This document shows positions 8,140 to 13,662 of a stretch of DNA of 13,662 nt, in pieces. Origin of the DNA: Candidatus Latescibacterota bacterium (lineage in GTDB: Bacteria > Latescibacterota > MVCY01). How positions within the stretch are numbered: position 1 is the stretch's first letter; each line of letters begins with the position of its first letter. The stretch spans positions 1-13,662 of the forward strand of contig JAUWEO010000020.1 in assembly GCA_030608245.1 (NCBI GenBank), given 5' to 3'. The translations under genes were made by a program, and so were the position numbers. The notes beneath the pieces are model-generated. The model searched no databases. It saw only the letters and a program-made list of their open reading frames with translations, and was not told the DNA's origin.

Positions 8140-10161
8140 TTGGCAGAGGAGAAAAAAGAGGAGCTCCAGGAAGACTACCGGATCATGCCGGAAGATGCAC
8201 CCTATGAGCACGGGTTCAACATAAAGACCCTTTGGGCTGCGTTATTTGTTGGTGTTGTTATGATGCCTGCCACGATCTACCTGGGGTTGATTATGGGACA
8301 GACCATGCAAGGGGCTGCCCAGTGGGTGACCATTATATTATTCGTTGAAATTGCTAAGCGGGCCTTCGTCAGGTTGAAGACACAGGAGATATTTATCATC
8401 TATTGGGTAGCGGCTGGACTGTTGGCTGTAGGAGGAACTAAGTTTGGTGTCGGTGCCGCCATGTTTGGAGGACCCTTTTCCACGAAGATCTGGGATCAGT
8501 ATTTCGTCAACTCGCCTCAGGCTGTGGGATTGGTTAACCATATCCCCGCCTGGCTCACTCCAAGACCTGGATCCCCGATTTTCCTGACCAGATCGTTTTT
8601 GCACAAGGTATGGGTTCTCCCAATAGTGGTCCTGGTGCTCTACCAGCTCCTGTTCTATGTTAATCAGATCAGCTTGGGATATGTGCTGTTTCGGTTCACA
8701 GCGGACATTGAGAGGCTCTCCTTTCCTATGGCACCGGTGACCGCGGGCGGTGCTACTGCCTTAGCGGAGACTTCAGCTAAGAAAGAGGGTTGGAAATGGC
8801 GGGTGTTCAGCATTGGCTCTATGATCGGGGTGATATATGGGGCCCTCTACATCGTAGTGCCTACCTTGTCAAATGTATTGATGACCGAGCCAGTATCGAT
8901 CATACCGATTCCCTGGATAGATCTCACTATTCATCTGAAGGTGGTGCTTCCTGCGGCGTCCTTGGTGATAGCGACAAATCTGACACATTTCCTCGCTGGT
9001 ATGGTTCTTCCATTCTGGGTGATGGTTGGTATGTTTATCGGTGGCGTGGGCAGAACTTTGATTGCCAATCCTATTCTTTACCACCTGGGCATTCTTCGGA
9101 AATGGTCTCCCGGAATGACCTTTATCCCCACCCGGATAAGCAATGATCTGGATTTCTGGATGAGCTTTGCGAGTATAGGATTTGGTATAACAGTTTTCCT
9201 TATCGGCGTGGGTGTTCTCATCAGAACATCAATCCGCAGGCGTAGGCGTAGGGAAGAAACCGGTGCTGCGATTAGCAGCGGGATCAAGGCCGGTGATCTG
9301 CCTGAGGGCAGGGGTGACATAAAGATCATCTTTGCTTTGCTCTTCTGGGTGGCAAGTACTCTGGCTTTTGTCATTTTTGTCCATTGGCTGGTTCCAGGCT
9401 TTCCGGTTTTGTTTATAGTGCTTTTTGGATTTGTCATTACCCCGTTCACCTCTTATGTGGCGGCGAGGATGCTGGGCATCACCGGCAGTGCCCAGGGGAC
9501 TGGCTTTTGGGGTCTCAGAGAGGGAGCATTTTTCCTGTCGGGATACAAAGGGGCAGACATCTGGTTTGCACCTGTCCCTATGTTCCAGCATGGGACAATT
9601 GCTCAGACCTTCAAGCAGATGGAACTCACCAAAACAAAATTCGGTAGCTATGTGAAAATGGTGGCACTGACCGTAGGCCTGATGTTGGTGTGCAGCTTCA
9701 TATTCTGGTCGTTGATCTGGAAATTGGGGCCGATACCATCGGCGGCTTATCCCTTCGTACACAGGGTGTGGCCGTTTCATGCAACCTGGCAAGCCCTGTG
9801 GGCGTCTTCCAACATAGAAGGCGGAACCGGTCTGATAAGAGAGGGCTTAAAGGTCAAATATATGGTCGCTGGGGCAGGATTTGGGGGAGTGCTGTTTGCT
9901 GTCCTTTCAGCGCTCAGCGTGCCAAGCTTGATCTTTTACGGTATCGTCGGAGGTGTTACATTGTTTGGAGGGCAGTTCATTCCTTATTTCCTGGGCGCTG
10001 TGTTCAGCAGATTCTATTTCGTCAAGCGATTTGGAAAAGAGAGGTGGCGGGCGTATGCCCCGATTCTTTTGGCCGGATATGCCTGTGGGATGGGCCTGGT
10101 GGGAATGACTTCGATATCTATCGTTATGATTGCCAAGTCAGTTTCAGAGGTGGTGTTCTAA
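8140..10161 (+). CDS. OPT-type (oligopeptide-like) membrane transporter
   Basis: This 673-residue polytopic protein begins with an acidic/basic cytoplasmic stretch (MAEEKKEELQEDYRIMPEDA) and has roughly 14 hydrophobic segments. The first membrane region (LWAALFVGVVMMPATIYLGL then GQTMQGAAQW) and the long helical pairs near the C-terminus resemble OPT-family peptide/metal-chelate transporters. The motif ERLSFPMAPV starts at Glu191, one residue from the equivalent ERLIFPLAQV of the transporter at 238-2208, so the two are probably distant homologues with the same fold. A basic loop (RTSIRRRRRREE) at about residues 362-373 lies between membrane regions and should be cytoplasmic. Translation starts at TTG with a good ribosome-binding site. 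It lies between the FtsX fusion and the tandem-domain protein, with short gaps (128 and 75 nt). The substrate is unknown; peptides are inferred from the family. Confidence 0.82.
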   Translation: MAEEKKEELQEDYRIMPEDAPYEHGFNIKTLWAALFVGVVMMPATIYLGLIMGQTMQGAAQWVTIILFVEIAKRAFVRLKTQEIFIIYWVAAGLLAVGGTKFGVGAAMFGGPFSTKIWDQYFVNSPQAVGLVNHIPAWLTPRPGSPIFLTRSFLHKVWVLPIVVLVLYQLLFYVNQISLGYVLFRFTADIERLSFPMAPVTAGGATALAETSAKKEGWKWRVFSIGSMIGVIYGALYIVVPTLSNVLMTEPVSIIPIPWIDLTIHLKVVLPAASLVIATNLTHFLAGMVLPFWVMVGMFIGGVGRTLIANPILYHLGILRKWSPGMTFIPTRISNDLDFWMSFASIGFGITVFLIGVGVLIRTSIRRRRRREETGAAISSGIKAGDLPEGRGDIKIIFALLFWVASTLAFVIFVHWLVPGFPVLFIVLFGFVITPFTSYVAARMLGITGSAQGTGFWGLREGAFFLSGYKGADIWFAPVPMFQHGTIAQTFKQMELTKTKFGSYVKMVALTVGLMLVCSFIFWSLIWKLGPIPSAAYPFVHRVWPFHATWQALWASSNIEGGTGLIREGLKVKYMVAGAGFGGVLFAVLSALSVPSLIFYGIVGGVTLFGGQFIPYFLGAVFSRFYFVKRFGKERWRAYAPILLAGYACGMGLVGMTSISIVMIAKSVSEVVF

Positions 10162-10236
10162 GAATACAAGACGCTTTACCTTACGAACTTAAAGACCCAA
10201 TAAGTACGGAAGTAGACAAGGTTTTCCCTCATTGTC

Positions 10237-11118
10237 ATGCGACAGGACTGGAAACTCTTCAGTTGGTGTGGTATCTCTTTTCTCATCCCTGAGAAGTGGT
10301 CGGTAGGAAAGATTCAGGGAGACGAGAGAGAAGGTTCTTTGAGAATAGACGATCCTTTTGTGGAAAGAATCCAGCTTATCTGGAAAAGAACGCCGCCGGG
10401 CCAAATAGCGAAATTTGTTGAACGACAGATCCATGAGATCGAGAAGAAAGCCCAGAAAAAGAAACTGCCTCTCTCTGTGAAAAGAGATCTTAACTATCCA
10501 ATAGATAAGAAGCTTGAAGGAGAGTTCTTCTACTGGAAGGCCGATTCTCAGGCCTATAATCTCTGCTTGCAGACTGGAGGTAAACACAACCGAGTGGTGT
10601 TTTTAAGGATCCTGGGCAGCTTGGACGAGGAACTTGAGCCCAAAGTAGTCAAAATTACCTCCTCACTGAAGGTGGAGAGAGATTCTCCTCGCTGTCGCTG
10701 GGCCCTTTTCGGCTTAGATGTAGCCGTACCTCAACAGTTCCACATGGATGGATATCATCTGCTGGCAGGCCACGTGAGACTGGACTTCAGTGCCCAGGAC
10801 CAGAGGCTTCAGGTTAACAAGTTCAGTCTGGGGCAAATAGTACTTGAGAAAGACCCCTTGGGGGATTGGGTGCGCGAGAGATTTAAACCTGTGTTCAAGA
10901 GATTTAGACTCACCCCGGAGGAGAAATCGATACACAAGCATCCAGGATTGGCAATGCAGGGAAAGAGAAGAGGTTTTCTGGCCCGGCATCTTAACAGAGA
11001 CAAAATTCACCTCTACGCTTGGTTCTGTCCAAAGGTGAATAACATCTTGGTGGTTATGGACAGATACAAGAACACCTGCGATGTTAAGAAGGTGGTGGAC
11101 AATGTCCGCTGTCATTGA
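10237..11118 (+). CDS. protein of two tandem related domains, unknown function
   Basis: This 293-residue soluble-looking protein has no signal peptide or membrane helix, and I do not recognise a named family. Internal duplication is visible. The first half begins W5-KLF...ISFLIPEKW and the second W155-ALF...VAVPQQF. Each then has a short beta-like stretch (SLRIDD / VRLDFS), a helix with many charges (FVERQIHEIEKKAQKKK / DWVRERFKPVFKRFR) and an aromatic strand-rich end (FYWKADSQAYNLC / HLYAWFCPKVNN) closing with KVVKITSSLKV / KKVVDNVRCH. The pattern looks like a small alpha/beta fold of the PsbP/DcrB kind, but that is a guess. The start ATG has no strong ribosome-binding site, and an in-frame TAG at 10213-10215 excludes a much longer start. 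Its place before the PqqD-like gene suggests a cytoplasmic partner of the ABC/PqqD part. Confidence 0.78.
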   Translation: MRQDWKLFSWCGISFLIPEKWSVGKIQGDEREGSLRIDDPFVERIQLIWKRTPPGQIAKFVERQIHEIEKKAQKKKLPLSVKRDLNYPIDKKLEGEFFYWKADSQAYNLCLQTGGKHNRVVFLRILGSLDEELEPKVVKITSSLKVERDSPRCRWALFGLDVAVPQQFHMDGYHLLAGHVRLDFSAQDQRLQVNKFSLGQIVLEKDPLGDWVRERFKPVFKRFRLTPEEKSIHKHPGLAMQGKRRGFLARHLNRDKIHLYAWFCPKVNNILVVMDRYKNTCDVKKVVDNVRCH

Positions 11119-11132
11119 GATTGTTGTAACAG

Positions 11133-11226
11133 TTTAGCCACAAAGACACTAAGACACCAAGACCAAATAGTGAATCTTTTAATTCCATACGTATTTCCTT
11201 TGTGTCTTTCTGCCCTGGTGGCTAAA
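11133..11226. repeat. long imperfect inverted repeat (TTTAGCCAC ends)
   Basis: TTTAGCCAC at 11133-11141 is matched by its complement GTGGCTAAA at 11218-11226. The arms extend without gaps to about 29 nt: AAGACAC (left) and AAAGACAC (right, read in reverse complement) occupy the same offset, followed by a shared AAG. About 36 nt of AT-rich sequence separate the arms. The element fills most of the gap between the tandem-domain gene and the PqqD-like gene. It resembles the dispersed palindromic intergenic elements seen in many bacterial genomes. It has no T-run typical of an intrinsic terminator. Confidence 0.75.
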
Positions 11227-11270
11227 TAGGTACAGATACTTTGCCTTCTGCTTCTTGAAAAGAAAGAGCA

Positions 11271-11669
11271 ATGTTTGGGAAGAAAACCCACATTTCCAGA
11301 GAGCAGATGCTTGACTCCAGGCCGATGCGGAACCAGGTATTGCAATGGAAGCATGAAGATAACAAAGTGTCGGTTGTCTTCAGGCGAAAAGAATCGAAAG
11401 GGATGGGTTTTCTCTCCAAGATTTTCCATATTCCTGAAAGAAAGGTAGTAGAGCTGGATTCTCTGGGCGCACGGGTGTGGCGAATGTGTGACGGTGAGCA
11501 TACGGTAGAGACGATGATTGAGACCCTGGCAGCAGAGAATAAACTGGAATATAAAGAGGCGGAGGTAGCATTGCTTCAGTTTCTAAAGACTCTCGGCCAA
11601 AAAAGGATGATCGGATTTCAGATTCCGACCCCAAAAGGAACCTCGCAACCTCCAATTTACAGAGGATAA
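11271..11669 (+). CDS. PqqD-like (RiPP recognition element fold) protein
   Basis: This 132-residue protein has a PqqD-type core at about residues 56-116: VVELDSLGARVW (Glu61-Leu-Asp63 to Trp70), CDGEHTVETMIETLA with Asp74-Gly75, and a helix ending LLQFLKTLGQKRMIGF. The N-terminal 55 residues (ISREQMLDSRPMRN..., a beta-like WKHEDNKVSVVFRRK, then FLSKIFHIPE) form an extension seen in stand-alone members of the family. PqqD domains bind leader peptides for radical SAM or other modifying enzymes. No such enzyme or obvious precursor peptide is in this window. It ends 7 nt before the FtsX-type permease gene, so the two are almost surely co-translated, which links this protein to the transporter. 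The ribosome-binding site is weak (GAAAGAG close to ATG). Confidence 0.85.
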   Translation: MFGKKTHISREQMLDSRPMRNQVLQWKHEDNKVSVVFRRKESKGMGFLSKIFHIPERKVVELDSLGARVWRMCDGEHTVETMIETLAAENKLEYKEAEVALLQFLKTLGQKRMIGFQIPTPKGTSQPPIYRG

Positions 11670-11676
11670 CTAAGAG

Positions 11677-12363
11677 ATGGAAAACAGAGCAACGGTTTCC
11701 AAAACCGAAGACAAGATCCAAAGGCAAATAGTGCTTCCCCTCAGCAAGGCGGTGCAGATCAGTCTGGAGAGCCTGAGAGTCAGACTGGGGCGCTCTGTGG
11801 TGACAATGAGCGGTATTGTGCTGGCCATAGCATTTCTTATGTCAATCTGGACATCCAATGCGATAATCGGGAGCTTGAGGCAGGCAAATGACCCCAAGAT
11901 AGATCTTATACTGCAAACAAAAGGAATTGAGATTGGGACCGAAGGGGAGAAGGCGGCCCATACTAGACAGATATGGCTGATTACCCTTTCGTTGTTAGTC
12001 TGTGGTGTAGGGATAACAAACGCTATGCTGATGTCTGTCACTGAACGGTATCGAGAGATTGGGACAATGAAGTGCCTGGGTGCCTTGGACTCTTTTATTG
12101 TGAAACTGTTTCTATTGGAGGCCTCCTTCCAAGGTCTAATCGGCACAGTGGCAGGTGTAATAGTCGGATTCCTGCTCAGTTTTGTCATATCCCTGGCAAG
12201 TTATGGGGGAGCTGTCACTCAGTATTTCCCGGTGGGGAGGATTCTGGGTTTTGTGGGACTGGCGGTCTTAATTGGCCTGGCACTCTCTGTCTTAGGGGCG
12301 GTGTTGCCGGCTACTAAGGCGGCCAAGATGGAGCCAGTAGAGGCAATGAGGGCGGAAAGATAA
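11677..12363 (+). CDS. compact FtsX/MacB-type ABC transporter permease
   Basis: This 228-residue permease has four hydrophobic segments: about 42-62 (VTMSGIVLAIAFLMSIWTS), about 99-118, about 146-170 and about 188-210. The cytoplasmic loop ERYREIGTMKCLGA and the C-terminal LPATKAAKMEPVEAMRAE are diagnostic of the FtsX/MacB/LolC permease core. It is much shorter than MacB or LolC because the segment between helices 1 and 2 is only about 35 residues, so the usual large extracytoplasmic domain is missing. Start ATG 11677 lies 7 nt after the PqqD-like stop codon, with AGAGGA 10 nt upstream. The ATPase at 12614-13351 is the probable partner. A homodimer, or a heterodimer with the large FtsX fusion, are both possible. 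Confidence 0.9.
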   Translation: MENRATVSKTEDKIQRQIVLPLSKAVQISLESLRVRLGRSVVTMSGIVLAIAFLMSIWTSNAIIGSLRQANDPKIDLILQTKGIEIGTEGEKAAHTRQIWLITLSLLVCGVGITNAMLMSVTERYREIGTMKCLGALDSFIVKLFLLEASFQGLIGTVAGVIVGFLLSFVISLASYGGAVTQYFPVGRILGFVGLAVLIGLALSVLGAVLPATKAAKMEPVEAMRAER

Positions 12364-12427
12364 CAGCGATAGACCAAGGAGATTCTATTCGGAGGAGACA
12401 GTCCTGCGCTTTTTTCAGAGATGAAAG

Positions 12428-12475
12428 GAATTTCTTGAATTTCGAAGAGTTCAAAAATTGCCTGAATTTCAAAGA
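12428..12475 (+). repeat. second degenerate 9-nt array (unit GAATTTCNN)
   Basis: GAATTTC begins at 12428, 12437 and 12464. The intervening units at 12446 and 12455 are diverged but stay in exact 9-nt register. Rotated by three bases, the unit becomes TTTCAAAGA, the same as the array at 3255. It lies in the 250-nt gap between permease and ATPase, which otherwise holds AT-rich sequence and no gene. Confidence 0.6.
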
Positions 12476-12613
12476 TTATTCTGAACCTACCATGTACATC
12501 ATCATACAGAAGTTCCAAGAAATTAAAATAGATCACAAGATTTTTTGAAGTTATGGCGATTTTGGCAATCAAGATTTGAAAGATTAGGGTTAGTTTAGAA
12601 GGAGGGAACCTGT

Positions 12614-13351
12614 ATGCCAGCAGAGACTATTGTGAGAACAAAGGAAGTGGTGAAGACATATAAAATGGGAGGCACCGAGGTGAGGGCCTTGGCTGGAGTG
12701 GACTTGGAGATCTACCGGGGAGAGTATCTCTCGATTATGGGGCCTTCCGGTTCGGGGAAAACGACCCTATTTAATATGGTGGGGGGGTTGGATAAACCCT
12801 CCGCAGGGAAGGTGTACATCGATGAGGTCGATGTAGCGCAGCTTGATGCCTATGAATTAGCGTGGCTTAGATGTCGAAAGATAGGGTATATATTTCAGAC
12901 CTTTAACTTGCTTCCGGTGATGTCAGCTTTGGAGAATGTGAGTCTGCCAATGACCTTCGCTGGGCTCTCTGCTGATGAATCTCGAGAGAAAGCGGCGGCG
13001 CTGCTGACCAGGGTAGGGTTGGGGGAAAGAATTTTGCACAAGCCATCGGAGCTCTCCGGAGGGCAGCAGCAGCGGGTAGCAGTAGCCAGAGCAATGGCAA
13101 ACGACCCAGCAATTCTTCTGGCCGATGAACCAGCCGGAAACCTCGACCTCACCACTGGCAGGGAGATTATTGAACTACTTCGGGAGATGAGTAAAGAATC
13201 CGGTGTGACCATCATCTCCGCCACCCACGACATGAAGATGTTAGATGTTTCTGCCCGGGTGGTGTGGCTGCGGGATGGGAAGGTGGAGAGGATCGAACGG
13301 AGAGAGGATATTGAAATATCCGTGGGGACCATTGAGGGGGAAACCGAGTAG
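12614..13351 (+). CDS. MacB/LolD-type ABC transporter ATP-binding protein
   Basis: This 245-residue nucleotide-binding subunit hydrolyses ATP at the cytoplasmic face to drive FtsX-type permeases. All motifs are intact: Walker A GPSGSGKTT (43-51), Q-loop Gln95 in YIFQTFNLLP, signature LSGGQ (147-151), Walker B ILLADE with catalytic Glu172 followed by PAGNLD, and switch His205 in SATHD. The A-loop aromatic Tyr16 precedes the strand. The FNLLP segment and the AGNLD D-loop are typical of the MacB/LolD/FtsE class. Start ATG is preceded by a strong AAGGAGGG (12599-12606) at 7-nt spacing. It is the only ATPase for transport in the window, while two FtsX-type permeases are present. The C-terminal 20 residues are acidic. 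Confidence in the class is high; the transported substrate is unknown. Confidence 0.97.
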   Translation: MPAETIVRTKEVVKTYKMGGTEVRALAGVDLEIYRGEYLSIMGPSGSGKTTLFNMVGGLDKPSAGKVYIDEVDVAQLDAYELAWLRCRKIGYIFQTFNLLPVMSALENVSLPMTFAGLSADESREKAAALLTRVGLGERILHKPSELSGGQQQRVAVARAMANDPAILLADEPAGNLDLTTGREIIELLREMSKESGVTIISATHDMKMLDVSARVVWLRDGKVERIERREDIEISVGTIEGETE

Positions 13352-13449
13352 GTTTGGCTGGGGGATTTGCCACTATTTCGGTTGTGTTGAAATAAAACTT
13401 CAGCAGAGTCAATATCGATGCGCATATTCGAGCTATTTCGAGACCAAGT

Positions 13450-13662
13450 ATGGATTTGTTTGAGACACAATGGGAAGGGGCTCCCGAAAGGCGAGCACCT
13501 CTGGCTGACAGAATGCGTCCTCGCTCGCTGGAAGAGTTTGTTGGCCAAGAATATATCTTGGGCCAGGGGAGGGTTCTCCGCCGGGCCATCGAGGCCGATC
13601 AGATTAGCTCGGTTATCTTCTGGGGACCTCCAGGTACTGGGAAGACAAGTCTGGCCCATATT
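13450..13662 (+). CDS. rarA: replication-associated recombination protein A, N-terminal part (3' end outside window)
   Basis: The frame is open from ATG 13450 to the window end (71 codons). The protein begins MDLFETQWEGAP, then has PLADRMRPRSLEEFVGQEY, the characteristic N-terminal box of RarA/MgsA (WRNIP1 family), then RAIEADQISSVIFWGPPGTG and KTSLAHI. GPPGTGKTS is the Walker A motif of an AAA+ clamp-loader-like ATPase. E. coli RarA has the same order (PLAARMRP..., IGQ, AIEAG, WGPPGTGKTTLA). It acts at stalled replication forks. The ribosome-binding site is weak. The gene is functionally unrelated to the transport cluster and marks its right boundary. Confidence 0.93.
   Translation, partial: MDLFETQWEGAPERRAPLADRMRPRSLEEFVGQEYILGQGRVLRRAIEADQISSVIFWGPPGTGKTSLAHI

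Noticed and set aside
9690..10292. 200-codon forward open frame overlapping the end of the second transporter
   Set aside because: It lies in another frame of a well-supported membrane protein gene, has low-complexity Arg/Cys-rich sequence and no ribosome-binding site.
12393..12415. Possible intrinsic terminator after the compact permease: AGGA/TCCT stem with a six-T run
   Set aside because: The stem is only 4 bp, and four bases separate it from the T-run, which is too weak to call.
12219..12572. Reverse-strand open frame over the permease end and repeat gap, containing FEIQ-like peptide repeats
   Set aside because: The repeated peptides are the translated 9-nt DNA repeat, and the rest is antisense to the permease gene.
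12562..12590. Possible sigma70-type promoter before the ATPase gene (TTGGCA, 17 nt, TAGGGT)
   Set aside because: The -35 box is good but the -10 box matches at only three positions, and the AT-rich region gives many such hits.
13387..13415. Possible promoter before rarA (TTGAAA with CAATAT 17 nt downstream)
   Set aside because: The -10 box is poor and there is no other support.
12895..13659. Long reverse-strand open frame opposite the ATPase and rarA
   Set aside because: It is antisense to two genes with clear family motifs, and its composition is Ser/Pro-rich as expected for a shadow frame.

Overview
The window comes from an uncultivated-looking bacterium that I cannot place by name. Base composition is moderate. 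All recognisable genes are on the + strand, and no convincing gene was seen on the - strand. Recognisable families are bacterial: a CCA-encoding tRNA-Val, OPT-like membrane transporters, MacB/LolD-type ABC components, a PqqD-like protein and RarA. Planctomycete-like or candidate-phylum bacteria carry similar proteins, but that placement is only an impression from family resemblance.

Layout. 1-101 is the C-terminal tail of a probable membrane protein. 120-196 is tRNA-Val(UAC). 238-2208 is a large polytopic OPT-like (DUF6785/DUF6784-type) transporter. It is followed by a small two-helix membrane protein (2297-2518), whose end overlaps the start of a membrane-anchored TPR protein (2502-3254). 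A repeat-rich gap of about 130 bp precedes a 1541-residue fusion protein (3386-8011). This protein joins a PA-like domain, an M28 metallopeptidase-like domain that has lost nearly all its zinc ligands, a carboxypeptidase-regulatory-like beta domain, and an FtsX/MacB-type ABC permease with an extra C-terminal domain. A second, OPT-type transporter follows (8140-10161, TTG start), then a protein of two tandem related halves (10237-11118). After an inverted repeat come a PqqD-like protein (11271-11669), a compact FtsX-type permease 7 nt further on (11677-12363), a second repeat-bearing gap, and a MacB/LolD-type ATPase (12614-13351). The window ends inside rarA (13450 onward), which is housekeeping and marks the right edge of the cluster.

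How the genes may work together. The ATPase is the only nucleotide-binding subunit present, and both FtsX-type permeases could use it. Two OPT-like transporters, a TPR scaffold, a PqqD/RRE-like peptide-binding protein and a pseudo-peptidase exposed outside the membrane all point towards handling of peptides or peptide-like ligands at the cell envelope. The individual families are recognisable. The combined role is inference, and I know of no characterised system with this composition.

The intergenic regions carry four distinct repeat structures: two arrays of a degenerate 9-nt unit, one degenerate 7-nt array and one long imperfect inverted repeat. No strong promoter or terminator could be defined.
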